From Euglena gracilis (Eukaryota > Euglenida > Euglenophyceae > Euglenales), in NCBI GenBank assembly GCA_039621445.1, contig CP154956.1, forward strand, positions 23,920,743-23,984,742: DNA of 64,000 bases, given 5' to 3'. Shown one piece after another: positions 18,401-27,636 of the stretch. The notes under the pieces were generated by a model that saw only the letters and a program-made list of their open reading frames with translations, made no database searches and was not told where the DNA came from. Both the position numbers and the translations under genes were made by a program. Position 1 is the stretch's first letter, and every line of letters starts with the position of its first letter.

Positions 18401-21260
18401 CATAATTAGTGGCCTGCTGAAAAATTTTGGAATTTGATGCTCTCCATTCACCACGTCCCTCCAGATTGGGCGTTGCTTGGGTCAAGGAGAGTCCCCCCTT
18501 CCCCCAGTCTGCATTGAAAAACCACCTAGATTTTTTAATGGTGCCGTGACAGCCAACATTTGGGAAAGCTTCAGAAAGGATGCTTTATTTTTTGGAAGCC
18601 TCATTTTTGGAAATTGAAAAATCAACCCTACAGAGATCCACATTGGTGATTGTGAAAAAATTTGACACCTTTTTTTAATTTTAAATGCATCAAAAATTTA
18701 AATGCACCAAATTGTTTTCTTCCCAAACAGAGTTTTGAATTCTGGTCTTTGGGGGGTCTTCCCACCTTTAAAAAATGGTCTGATATTGATGAATGGATGG
18801 ATGGACGGACGGATGGATGGATGGATGGATGGATAGATGGATGGATGGATGGATGGATGGATATATGGGTACGTATGCTGACAGATGTTTTTTGTCCTTG
18901 TGTTTTAGTGACATGTGCACAAAAGAGTAGGGGAGGAATATGCGGGTGACATAATTTGCATTTTTACATAATTTGCATTTTTTGCACAGTGAAAAAATTG
19001 TGAAGAGTCGCGCGTTTGCATTTTTTTTGCATTTTTTACTTTTTATTTTTTCGGGCATTTGAAGCAGGCAAACTTTTCCATTTTTAGACAACTGGAGGTT
19101 GCATACCTGACGTTTTGGACCAATTTCACACCGGCAGTAGTTGCATAATGAAATTTTAGCAGATGCAATTAGGTGAAACCATATCTCTTTACAAGTTTGC
19201 ACCACATTTTCTTTTAATGTCGCATTTTTGAGGCAGGTGAATTTTTTTGAGTGGAAATAAAGCCCTTAAAGGAATTTATTCACAACTTGCATTTTTTTTG
19301 TGCTTATTTGCATTTTTTTGCATTTTTTTTTGCATTGCATATTTCCCTCCCCCCGAAAAGAGGGACAAATGTCTGCAAATTTTTTTGTGTTTTTGGTCAA
19401 TCAAAGCACCTTCAAACTGCCCACCTCTTTCTTGTTTTGCAGCTTGTATGTTGTTCTTGTTGTCAGCAAAAAATAATGAACATTCTTTTGTAATGCCCAA
19501 GTCACCATTTCGTCATTTGGCTGTGAGAATATGTTTCCCCTTTCATTGTATCAGAAACTCATGGTGGATTTTGATAAGATGGTTCTTGTTGGTCTGGACA
19601 CTGGGATCGAATACAAGCTGAAAAGAGATACCGGTGTGTGCATGAATGATGCCCCCCACCCCTGGCCAGGTGTCCAGCCAATGTTGGCTTGGGTGCTCCA
19701 GCCATCTGATGGATTGAACCCAGGCTGGATCAAGAATCCAATCAAAAACAATAAGGTGCAATGCAGTTTCATTTCCTGCCCATTTTTGCCTTTTTGTTAG
19801 GGGGGTGTCATTTATGGGGGGTGTCATTTGAGGGGAGGGAGGTTTTAACTCGTAATTTGATTCAAAGATCCTGATTTCACAGACATAAATTCCTTGTTTT
19901 GTCCCATTAGTCTCCAAGTTCTTATTTGTTTTTGTGAACCCTCCAAAGTTTTTCTGAGGATTTCTGAGGAACCATCCATCCACCTCAATCCATATGCACA
20001 TTTTGCTTTTTTTTTTGCTCAACCAATTTTCTCCAGCTCCACCCCTGTACCAAAAACGTGCCACCTTGGGTTAAAAATATGTCTGAAAATTGATTACCAC
20101 ACTACACATCAGGCATATTTTAAGGCATTTTTTTTTAAAATTTTCAGGTTTTTGGGGGTGTTTCTTCAGAATTTTTTTTAATGTTTTAAGCCACTGTTTT
20201 CCAAGGTCGGTCCAAGAACGCCCAGGCACCAAGCCAAGTTTTTTTTTTTTAGGTTTTGGACATGGTCGTCAACAACAATTTTTTGAGTTTTGGCTGGATG
20301 CACAATGTTGCGAGGATGCCAGACCAGAAATCATCCCCCTGGGAGTTGTTTTTTTTTTTTTGGAGATTTGGTGACTTTTTGGGGGGGCAGAGGAATGCCA
20401 GTCTGAATTCTCAACTGTATTTCTAAGCGCTTTGAGGTTTTTCAAGTTTGTTTTTAGGGCAACTTGAATGACTAATGCCTGGCTCCAATTTTTTTTTGGT
20501 GAAACGAACCTTTGCAATCTAATCCTATCCTCGAATCATCCCAGGAGAATCTAAATTTTTATCTTCCAGGAAATTTGGAATCTGATGAGGAGCAACCTTC
20601 AATTTGGATGTACGCTGACGACGAAGGAGGTATTTTTCTCCCTCTGCTTCTCATCCAAGCTTTCCCAGCTGAAAGTGAACAATACTTTTATTTTTCTGTG
20701 GTTGATTGTTAAACCCACCATTACCTGAGACCAAATTTTCCGTCAATTTTTTTTGCCATTTAAAGATTTCAATAGTTCTAAAATCAGCATCTTCCCAAAA
20801 ATCCCAGATAATTTGGAATCCTCATTTTTAATTTCCTGAGGCTCCTCCGGGAGCCTCCCTGGAGGCTGTTTACCTGAGGCTGCAGGGAACCTCCCCGGAT
20901 GTTGGTTATTTGAGGAGCCTCCCCAGAGCGAGCCTCCCCGGAGCCTCCTCCAGGAAACCAACTCACTCATCACCTCACCAAAACTGCAAACATCGATAAC
21001 AAGAACATTTTATGGGTCTCAGGTGTTCCGAAGTGGACCCCCCCCCTCATTCCAGCCAGCCTCCTTCCTCCAGAACTGCCGCTGGCATAGTGCGATATGA
21101 CCTAAGCCAGAGCAGGAGTTGAATGGGATTGGACCCATCAAAACGCAAAAAAGGAATACCAAAACTCAGGTGTTGATGATAAAACCTCGATTTGGAAATC
21201 AAGGTTTGGAGTTGCACCCATTCTCAACGCATTTTGGATCAAATTTTGCCAGAATCCGTG
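9650..21260 (+). CDS. Multi-exon gene encoding a protein with at least four WWE domains (partial model)
   Basis: Exons proposed: 9,650-10,040; 10,274-10,383; 12,103-12,185; 13,244-13,318; 13,932-14,065; 14,240-14,292; 15,205-15,293; 15,816-15,936; 17,649-17,763; 18,071-18,224; 19,555-19,633; 20,570-20,629; 21,116-21,260. All have AG acceptors and GT donors except the outermost 5' boundary. From 13,244 to 21,116 every junction is phase-compatible, which is unlikely by chance. WWE domains bind ADP-ribosylated targets and occur in PARPs and ubiquitin ligases; no PARP or ligase catalytic domain is visible here, so the enzyme class is unknown. Both ends of the gene are undefined, and at least one exon seems missing between 10,383 and 12,103. 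Confidence 0.65.
10274..10383 (+). CDS. Possible exon following WWE domain 1
   Basis: Acceptor TTGCGCAG and donor CAG/GTATTT bound about 36 open codons, in phase with the preceding exon (phase 1 in, phase 0 out). It includes the segment [11 protein letters not shown] and a glycine run encoded by a G tract. No domain assigned. Confidence 0.35.
11079..11186. repeat. Long imperfect hairpin
   Basis: The segment at about 11,079-11,125 (GGAGTTG, AAATCAAAATACCG, AGATAGGGCG) recurs inverted at about 11,144-11,185 (CACCCTATCT, CAGTATTTTGATTT, AACTCC). Arms are about 40 bases with a few mismatches. A related single arm lies near 8,490. Confidence 0.7.
11400..11645. repeat. G/C-tract element with GGCGC palindrome
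   Basis: Alternating C and G runs surround TTCGGCGCGAAGTGCCGAAA near 11,513; it ends with CCCCGGGGTCTTAAAGA, the same ending as other copies of this repeat class. Confidence 0.6.
11862..12030. repeat. GGCCGAAAAT short tandem array
   Basis: Repeated GGCCGAAAAT units and two copies of a larger unit containing CTCTATAGGTGGGGGTCC (about 11,895 and 11,952). Confidence 0.85.
12103..12185 (+). CDS. Exon, likely part of the multi-WWE gene
   Basis: It has a strong acceptor (TTCTTTCACCAG) and a consensus donor (GAAAAG/GTGAGG). The best frame contains [17 protein letters not shown] and ends in phase 0, matching the exon at 13,244. A second open frame is Cys/His-rich, so the frame is not certain. No domain recognised. 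Confidence 0.5.
12172..12444 (-). CDS. Protein-like open segment on the minus strand, unknown
   Basis: About 90 codons starting with ATG at 12,444 (reading leftward). Composition is that of a globular protein: [17 protein letters not shown], then a [12 protein letters not shown] stretch and a Leu/Lys-rich helix-like segment. It lies inside an intron of the plus-strand gene and overlaps the end of the exon at 12,103-12,185, so one of the two calls may be wrong. No splice donor is convincing. It could be an exon of a nested gene or a retroposed fragment. Confidence 0.35.
   Translation of the reverse strand: MASSNIPLAKLIDGSSGRNLFLKYMSIDGEGITLVDPINLRGIWLPKVVLEGMKKLSDLLRDEKFYVPIGMDETDASWRGCKRLPSPFPT
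13244..13318 (+). CDS. Exon of the multi-WWE gene
   Basis: Acceptor TTTTCCCAG and donor GAA/GTAAGA bound exactly 25 codons, phase 0 at both ends (begins [15 protein letters not shown]). It joins in phase to 13,932. Confidence 0.6.
13341..13477. repeat. 10-bp minisatellite, 13 identical units
   Basis: Thirteen consecutive perfect copies of TACGAATAAG followed by a partial copy. A shorter, degenerate array of the same unit lies at about 12,728-12,825. Confidence 0.97.
13533..13680. repeat. GC-rich GGCCGGGCC-type minisatellite
   Basis: Irregular repetition of CAGGC, CCGGGCC and GGCTGCC units over about 150 bases. Confidence 0.8.
13932..14065 (+). CDS. Exon of the multi-WWE gene, leucine-rich segment
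   Basis: Acceptor CATTCCTGCAG; donor AACTG/GTCTGG (phase 2). It reads [17 protein letters not shown] and continues with a hydrophobic, globular composition. An alternative donor at 13,979 (CTCCTG/GTGAAG) would shorten it. Phase fits the exons before and after. Confidence 0.5.
14240..14292 (+). CDS. Small exon, probable part of the multi-WWE gene
   Basis: Fifty-three bases between acceptor GCGGCAG and a consensus donor TTGT/GTGAGT. All three frames are open; the frame that chains with the neighbours is alanine-rich. Confidence 0.4.
15205..15936 (+). CDS. Exons encoding the first two thirds of WWE domain 2
   Basis: Exon 15,205-15,293 (acceptor CTCTGCAG, donor CAA/GTGTGT, phase 0) ends with the WWE opening [12 protein letters not shown]. 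Exon 15,816-15,936 (acceptor TTTTGCAG, donor TCTG/GTAAAT, phase 1) continues [15 protein letters not shown], the region that follows the second Trp in WWE domains. The intron between holds a CA array and a G/C-tract repeat. Confidence 0.7.
15361..15410. repeat. CA microsatellite
   Basis: Perfect CA array of about 50 bases inside an intron of the multi-WWE gene. Confidence 0.97.
16040..16620. repeat. G/C-tract element with CTATTCGG words
   Basis: GAATAG next to a C run at about 16,050 and TATTCGGGGGGG words at about 16,075, 16,115, 16,520, 16,555 and 16,580; GGAACGTTGG(C/T)CGAAAACC occurs at 16,080 and 16,525. A smaller fold-back element is inserted inside. Confidence 0.65.
16303..16433. mobile_element. 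Small fold-back element, about 130 bp
   Basis: TATTGCAAAAACTGGAGCC at about 16,303 is repeated inverted as GGCTCCAGTTTTTGCAATA at about 16,411-16,431. The interior is a C-rich CCCCATA/CCCTCA array. Consistent with a miniature inverted-repeat transposable element; no clear target duplication. Confidence 0.7.
17020..17270. repeat. G/C-tract element with TTATTTGG words
   Basis: GTTATTTGGGGGG twice near 17,066-17,085 and the inverse CCCCAAATAACACCCC near 17,185, with GGTATTATTTGGGG near 17,247. Same architecture as 16,040-16,620 but a different word. Confidence 0.6.
17649..17763 (+). CDS. Exon completing WWE domain 2
   Basis: Acceptor TAACCTCAG; joins the phase-1 donor at 15,936. It encodes [17 protein letters not shown] followed by HRRPVRK, a near-consensus WWE C-terminal half (Y-x-[VL]-x-F..M-x-Q-x-N..TG..R-x-VR). 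Donor GATAG/GTGTGA, phase 2. With 15,205-15,936 it makes one complete WWE domain over three exons. Confidence 0.75.
18071..18224 (+). CDS. Exon with first half of WWE domain 3
   Basis: Acceptor ACATCCAG joins the previous phase-2 donor. The translation contains [15 protein letters not shown] and [11 protein letters not shown], the WWE opening. Donor GGGGAG/GTGTGG, phase 0. Confidence 0.72.
18791..18862. repeat. GGAT microsatellite
   Basis: Tetranucleotide GGAT array with a few C and A substitutions, in an intron of the multi-WWE gene. Confidence 0.95.
19555..19633 (+). CDS. Exon completing WWE domain 3
   Basis: Acceptor TTGTATCAG, phase 0; encodes [17 protein letters not shown] then YKLKRDT, the WWE second half. 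Donor ACCG/GTGTGT, phase 1. Confidence 0.7.
20570..20629 (+). CDS. Exon starting WWE domain 4
   Basis: Acceptor TCTTCCAG takes the phase-1 donor of the previous exon. It encodes an acidic lead ([10 protein letters not shown]) then IWMYADDEG, the WWE opening; donor GGAG/GTATTT, phase 1. Confidence 0.65.
21116..21260 (+). CDS. Possible exon continuing WWE domain 4
   Basis: In the phase demanded by the previous exon it reads [18 protein letters not shown], compatible with the middle of a WWE domain but with weak sequence match. Two donors are possible: CAAG/GTTTGG near 21,204 or CGTG/GTAACC at 21,261. Confidence 0.4.
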
Positions 21261-22126
21261 GTAACCAGCCCCCCCCCCCCACCCGCTCATTGCCTCTGGG
21301 CCATGTTGGCCCCAACAAGCAACAAGCTGGGGAAGGGGCAACTTGGGGGGGGCATGAGCCGCTGAGCCAAATGCCTCCCCCTCCCCCCCATGTCCAGCGA
21401 CCACCCGCTGGTCAGAGGACACCTTTTCGAAGGTTTGGCCAAAGATTTTTGTGCCCAAACTCGGTCAACAATTGACCAAAATGCCATTTTTGACACTTTT
21501 TGGGACAAATATTTGTTGACATCGAAAATTTTTGGCGCAAAGCGCCAGAAGGAAAATTTTGATATGGGGGGGGTTGTTGGTTCCCACCAACTTTTTTTTA
21601 ACCCACTGTCCAACGCCCCCCCCCCCCCCGGTCGGAGGGCAGAGGCAACCGGTCTCCCCGAGCCCCTCCCAGAGCCCTCCCCAAAGGTGCTGTCCCGGAG
21701 GTTGCCCCGTAGGCAATGGAGCCTTTTTTCCGTCCCGCGCTGCCTTGTCCTTGGGGCTCCTTTTTTTCAGCTCCCCCCTCCCCCTCCAGACGCAGAGCAC
21801 GTTTTTAACGGTCTGCACCACACAGACAACAGACAAGAGCAGTCGGGAACGAGGGTTGGCAGGGTCGTCTTCCCCTGACGATGCCCCACCTGCCCAACCT
21901 GGGGCGAAACCCAGCACACACGCGCACCACACCGACTGACAACACATTTCCCCCACAAGCACACACTCTCAGGTCGGTTAGTTCCCCCAAGAGTTCCCCC
22001 AGCAACACCAATTCAGCAGAGCGAGACCACACCGACACCACGCACAAGCATGCACATGGGCGTATGTCACCACAGTCTGCCTTTGTATGTGTGCACCTGC
22101 ACATCTCCTTCTCTTTGTGTGTCAAG

Positions 22127-22325
22127 GCTGTGAGTCTGTCCTGGCGGACAAGGCCGGGGTGATCAGCATCGTCGGGGAGGCGACCGCTGCCGAAGCTGCT
22201 GTCGCCAAGATCAAGGAGATGATTGGGAAGATGCAGGCGGACGTCGAGAACATCACCGTCCCCTCCGACCGGGCGATGCCCATCATCATCGGGTCTGGGG
22301 GCCAGAACATCAACCGGCTCCGCAG
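22127..22325 (+). CDS. KH-domain exon (end of one KH, start of the next), vigilin-like
   Basis: Acceptor GTGTGTCAAG; donor CGCAG/GTGGCA. The first part (VISIVGEATAAEAAVAKI) is the C-terminal strand-helix of a KH domain. After a linker the next KH begins with the ITVPSD lead and the diagnostic IIIGSGGQNINRLR (GXXG loop GSGG). KH proteins bind single-stranded RNA or DNA; tandem KH units spliced this way occur in vigilin-type proteins. Neither flanking exon was found, and the phase does not join directly to the multi-WWE gene. The exon is GC-rich, unlike the WWE exons, so it probably belongs to another gene or is a displaced fragment. Confidence 0.75.
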
Positions 22326-23539
22326 GTGGCATTTGTACCTGGGGTCACCAAATGATCCCAGTTTAGAAAAACATGCGCATGACTTCAGTGTTTTGAATAA
22401 CACTAAAAGTGCATTGTGATTGTTTAATCCACCTATTTTTGTACCTGTGTGCTACCTGTTTTTTTTATCAATCAAATCAATTTTGTTTTAACAACACAAC
22501 GTGTTTTCAGGTTGCCGCTTCAATCAAAGCTGATCAAACTCTTTTCTGGTTGTCTTTCTTATCTGTTTTTCGACGCCCCTCTCCATCGGTTCCATAAGCC
22601 GTAACCACTTTTGCCTGCATATTTGTTTTTTTTTTTTTTTTTTTGTTTTCTTTTTCTTTTTTTTGGTTTTTTTTTGTTTTTCCTCGTTCATCAAGCCGAA
22701 CTTGCCCTGCAGATTGTGCAGATTCGGTTTGCTTATTTTTCATCACCAAATAACTCAGCCTTGAAACGAGCCCAAGCTTTTGCTGCAGTTTTTTTCTCTT
22801 TTTTTCGTACTATTTCGTATTGTTCTTTGAATAGTTCACTGCACCAGGGGATTTCTTAAGAATCAGCTCCAATTTTTTTGTTGCGGCCGTCAACCTCACT
22901 GCACCTCCAACAGAATTGTTTCCACACTTTGTCAATTTCACAGACTTTTTCAATAGGGGTTTCAGATGCATTTTCAAGTTTTTTTCCGATTCAGAAAAAT
23001 TTTCTGATCTCCTGAAACCATCATTCAGAGCTTTGCACTCCCACCCGCTCCAAAGTACTGTGAAAATTGCTTAATTTCTAGCCAGGTCTTTCCAGCCTGA
23101 AATTTGAAACACTCATTTCCACCAAACTTCCTGAAAAATGGCTCCAATGCTTCTTCAAGACCAGAGCTTAGCTCACACAACTGCAAATTTGACCCAATTG
23201 ACAATCATTTTCCTGTTGCTTTTTTCTCTGCCCCGAATCCCACACCACCATTTTCATTTTCCTCCCCGCAGTAAAACAGCAGCTTCCTCTCCGAGAAATA
23301 ACACCCTTAGTTTTTCTCACTCCCCCAACCTTTTTCTACCCCCAACCCCCAATTGTCTTCTCACGGGAGGCATCCACCCGCGACCCTGCCCCGTATCCAA
23401 CCACCCCACCCCCCCCCCCCCCCCCCGCCACCCCAAAACGGCCTAAAACTTTTGCTCACCCCCACTCATCACACCACGACCCTTCTTGATGACCCCCCCC
23501 CCATAGAAGTGAAGATTTCCAAGGTTTTCCTTAAGCCAG

Positions 23540-23895
23540 AGGGCACCCCACAGCCGGGCTGTGGACCCCCCCCAGGGGTCCGTGAAACGAAGTTGTTAAA
23601 CATGTTTGGGCCAGCCCCGGCAAAGCCAGGCTGGACCGAAAAATTCTTTGGAAAAAGGGGTCAAAAATGGCCAAGGATGGCATTTTTTTGGGTAGTTTTT
23701 TTTTGGGGGGGATTTTATCTCCTAATTTTGGTTTTTGGGGCATTTTTTGGGCACTTGTTTGGTCCACTCACACACAGCTGGCCATACCCCCCCCCCCCCC
23801 CCGGACCCCTCGTCCCGTGGCTTGTTGGGGTCCAGCCACAGAGCCAGCCCTCCTCTTTCCAGCCTCCTCCTAAGAAAACCCCTGGTGAGGTGGGG
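23540..23895 (+). repeat. Composite C/G-tract dispersed repeat
   Basis: Shares GGCAAAGCCAGGCTGGACCG, GGGGTCAAAAATGGCCAA, GGTCCAGCC and CCAGCC(T)CCTCCTAAGAAAA with the copies at 9,015 and 30,655, in the same order and strand. Confidence 0.6.
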
Positions 23896-25631
23896 GCACA
23901 GCAGGCCAAGGTCCGAGGCCAGACTTCAGATTTCGATGCGCGACATGCGCGACACCGACCAAACTTTGCCAGATTTGAGTTTCCTCCACTGAGGAAAATT
24001 TCCACTTTTTCTTTTTGCAGTTTTAAAGGAAAACTGGTTTTCTTTTTCTTATGACCCAAGGAGGCTGGGGCAGGGTTTTTTTTTTTAGTTGTGGACCACC
24101 CGGGGGGGGGGAGGGGGCAGGTGGCCGGGTGGGTGGTTCTGGTTGTGTCGAGCCCCCCCCCATCGTGTTTACTTTTCGCCGCGCACAAAGGCTCCCCAAA
24201 ATTTTTGAAAAGGCGCCCAAATTTTTGAAAGTGCAATTTGGGGGGTTTGCATTTTCGCAATTTGGGCATTTTCACGGGAGGAAAGGAGTCCCCCGGGAGA
24301 CGCCCCCCGTGGGTGGCCCAGGGGTTGGTGGCTGGGGGAACCCCCCCTCCTCCCGTCTTAAAACAACACCTGGAATGGGGTTGGTCGACCCCTCCGGGCT
24401 CATGACGCGAATCCAGGCCTCTGGATTCCGGATCCCCCCCCCGCCCATCTTCCCCCAAAGGTAAAACCACCCGGTATACTTTTGTACGGGCGGCTGCCTG
24501 GCTTTGCCTGGCTGGCTGCCATGCTCCACGCGGCTGCCAATCCTCCTCGCCGTTGCGCTCATCTGGCTCTGCCTGTCTGCCGGGCTTCCCTGCCCCCAGG
24601 GAGACCCAACACGGAGATCCACTCGACCGGGCCACGATGACGGCCTCGCTCGCGGCCTAGCGGCCCGTGCGGGCAAATGACGGACCGGCCTCGCTCTAAG
24701 AGGCGGCCCGCTGCCGGCGCGGAGGCAAAGGGCAACGGGAGGCCCTGACGAAGATCTTCGCCGAGCTGAAGGAGTAGCCCTGGACTTGGGGGCCACCTGC
24801 CGACTCCACCTGGCCGGCTCTCCCCCCTTCCCCCTGTCTGCCGTGCCAGGTGGGCTGGCCCCGCTGCAAAAGCCTCTCCGGCGTGTGGCTCTCCCTCCTG
24901 ATTGTGTAGGTCTGAAGCAGGTTTCTGAATGACAACGATGCCAAATCCCAAGGTTTCCACAAATACAAACTTTGTCAAAAAAATCAATAAAACATGAGAA
25001 AGAAACTCCAACTTACAAAAACCGCACAAACCACACAAACACATCTTTGATTCTAAAGGATGACAACTTTCTAAACAAGTGATTTGGAACATAAATATAC
25101 TCCAAAAATTCGCGCAGAAAATTTCGGTGTTCATTGGAGAAATTTCCATTTACCTTGTAATTACCAGGAAAAATCCTGGACAAAAAAAGAAAAAAATTTC
25201 GTCCAGAATTATTCACACAACAATTTTTCCTCTTCAAGTCTCCCCCCCACCGCTGGTATGCCATTAGAAAAGCGTTTGTGGGGCCATCCTCTGCTGGAAA
25301 AACCAGACAAATCATCCCAAGAAAAGACCCAAAATAGGTCTCCAACGACCAGTGTCACCCCTTCTAAGTGGTTGGACCCTGCCCACCCCCTTGTGTGTTT
25401 TACGGTCTGGATGTCCTGGCGCTGGTCCCCACAAGCCCCAACCAGGTAACAAAAAAATACATACAAAATACAAAACACATTTCTGATCCATTTCTGATAG
25501 GATCCCAAAAAGTCAATTTCTGCTTTTCGTAAAAATGGTGAATGCCTGCAAATACGCCCATTCTAAAGGAAAAACCCTTAAGTGCGAATTAGGCCGCTAA
25601 GAACCACCGTGCTTTGGGAGAGGCTCGTGCC

Positions 25632-25809
25632 GGCATTTTGTCTGACCCCGTTGCAGCCTTCATCCTTCCTTATCACCCTTTGTGGGCTGAGGCCTACCCC
25701 GTCACCCTTTCTCTGTGGGATGACAATGACCATCTTCGGGCCCGCATCTGCACCATTTGTTTTTTCGAGGAGGCTGGCTCCAAAGTTGTGCCAGGAAGTG
25801 TCTGAAGCT
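25632..25809 (+). CDS. Possible exon, unknown protein
   Basis: An acceptor at CCCCGTTGCAG (about 25,656) precedes a protein-like frame: AFILPYHPLWAEAYPVTL, then LWDDNDHLRARICTICFFEE, stopping at 25,804-25,806. No consensus donor. It might be a terminal exon, but its 3' end merges into a C/G-tract repeat. No family recognised. Confidence 0.3.
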
Positions 25810-26010
25810 GCGGGGGATTCCGCCCCCAGGGGATCCAGCCAACTGACCCGTCTTTTTCTAGCCAGCTGGGCTGCTGGCTGGAAAGCGAACCCTGAAACAA
25901 ACGCTGAAATGAAGTTGTTGGGGCATCCTGGCCAACCAAGTGGGAGGGAATTTTTGGGGGGGCAAGGCGCCGAGAGATTCTGAAAAAGACTTCAAAAATG
26001 GCCAAACATT
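25800..26010. repeat. Partial composite C/G-tract repeat
   Basis: GGATCCAGCCAAC, TTTTTCTAGCCAGC, GGCTGGAAAG, GGCAAGGCGCCGAGA and CAAAAATGGCCAA match pieces of the composite repeat family. Confidence 0.5.
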
Positions 26011-26039
26011 GTGTTTGTAGGCAGGGGGGGGGGGATGCA

Positions 26040-26330
26040 ACTTGCATAATTTGCATTTTTTTTTTTGCGTAATCAGGGTTTCCCGAAATTTGCATTTTTT
26101 TTGCATTTTTTTTGCATTTTTTTGCATAAAATATTTTGCCCTGGAAAATTTTTTGTAGTTGGTTGCCGTATGTTTGGATTTTTTTTGCATTTTTTTGCAT
26201 TTTTTACATAAAATATTTTGCCCTTGAAAAAAATTTTGTAGTTGGTTGGCATATATGTTTGGATTTTTTTGCATTTTTTTGCGTTTTTTTGCATAAAATA
26301 TTTTGCCCTGGAATTTTTTTTTGATTTTAG
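26040..26330. repeat. T-rich tandem repeat, about 86-bp unit
   Basis: ATAAAATATTTTGCCCT(T/G)G recurs at about 26,124, 26,210 and 26,296, with GTAGTTGGTTG and TGTTTGGATTTTTT in between and runs of GCATTTTTTT. Related GCATTTTTT phrases occur at 18,960-19,040, 19,290-19,340 and 32,440-32,515. Confidence 0.85.
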
Positions 26331-26479
26331 GCAGCAAAGCTCTGTCATATTCCAGCTTTTTCTCAAGGTTTTCATGCAAGTTGCATTTTTTTTTTTTATT
26401 TTTTTTTTTTTTTTTTTATTTTTTTTACTTGCATAATTTGAAGGGCCAAGTTGCATTCCCCCCCCCTGTTGTAAGGGGC

Positions 26480-26900
26480 TTTGGGGGTTCATCTCAAACC
26501 TGCTGGATTTGGGCTGGTGCCCGTTTTCGGGTTCCAGCTTGTCCAGCCTGGCAGTTGGGGATAGGACCGGACCGGAGAGGACCGGACCCCCCACCTAGAT
26601 TTTCCCTGGAGAAAGTGAATATTATTCTCAGTCCTCTCAAGCAGAAAAGTGTGCATCCTGGAGGAGCTCCCGAAGGAATTTGCATGCAACTTTTCGTTTT
26701 TTGCTTTGTTTTTTTGTGTCGCGTTTTTCGAGGGTCCATGTTGCGTCCCCCCCCCCCTGTTTTGGCCATGCCACTGTTTAGCTGGGGTCTCCTCCCTCCT
26801 TGCGGGCCCACCTGGCCTTACGAACCTGGGGGGGGGTTCCAGCCAGCACCATTTTCCAGCCGCCCAGGGTGATTGAGAAATACCCCCAAACCCCCCGGGG
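26480..26900. repeat. Composite C/G-tract repeat, rearranged
   Basis: Contains CTGCTGGATTTGGGCT, CCAGCTTGTCCAGCCTGG, CCAGCCAGCACCATTTTCC and GCCCAGGGTGATTGAGAAA, landmarks shared with the 9,015 and 30,655 copies. Confidence 0.5.
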
Positions 26901-27636
26901 CAGGGATGGATGGGAAGCCTTGAGGGGGGGGGGGTGGGTCGGACCCCCCCCCCCTCCTACCTCGAAACTGGGGGGGGCGAAAAATTTTCGATTTTATGGA
27001 CGGGCAAAAGGCCGGAAATCGGGTCGAAATCGGTCAAAAATCCCTGATTTTTCTTTGAAAATCGATCCAAAAATGCTCATTTTTTTGATTTTTTTTGAAC
27101 ATTTTTTGGGGGGGAAACACCAACACATCATTAAAAACTGCTGCGTCACCGATCACTCCCACACACGTGGCAGTGCGGATGCGGCTGTGTTGAGCTGGTA
27201 TTGAGTCTGCCAAGGCTTCTCCCTCCCTCCCCCATATACTGTTGGTCACAGCTGACTGCCTGACCCTCGCTTTGACGCCTGCGACGAACTCTCAAACTGC
27301 ACCCGCAACGCACCTCTTGTACCACCACCATCGTTACCAACATGATCGCTCTCACCTGATAGCTAGGCACTCCTCGGCTTTTTGGCGCCCACACCAGTGT
27401 TGTCCACAACGGGAGCTGTCCTTTTTTGAATGCTGTCCCCAAATCCAGCATCGCGACCATCAATGTGCCACTTTTGGTACATTCACAATTGATGAATCAA
27501 TTAAACACTCCAGAACTGGGGGGGGGGGCGCCAGAATGCTCCACAGGCAAAAGACTGTTGTGTGAATTTACACGGCAGCACCGTTCTTCCAAAACAGGAA
27601 AAGGCCCCACCCATTTCTCGCTGCAGGTCCCGTACA

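Larger units (their letters stand above)
22340..27636. other. Intergenic or intronic stretch with no confident gene
   Basis: Contains T-rich DNA (22,620-22,720), C/G-tract repeats, tandem GCATTTTTTT units and the upstream region of the proteasome gene. A GC-rich patch at 24,480-24,900 has open frames on both strands; one plus frame ends KGQREALTKIFAELKE then stop, but it has stop codons close upstream. Only a weak exon at 25,632-25,809 is offered. Confidence 0.5.

Noticed and set aside
24559-25149. Minus-strand 196-codon frame
   Set aside because: Pro/Gly/Arg-rich GC artefact without splice support; no motif.
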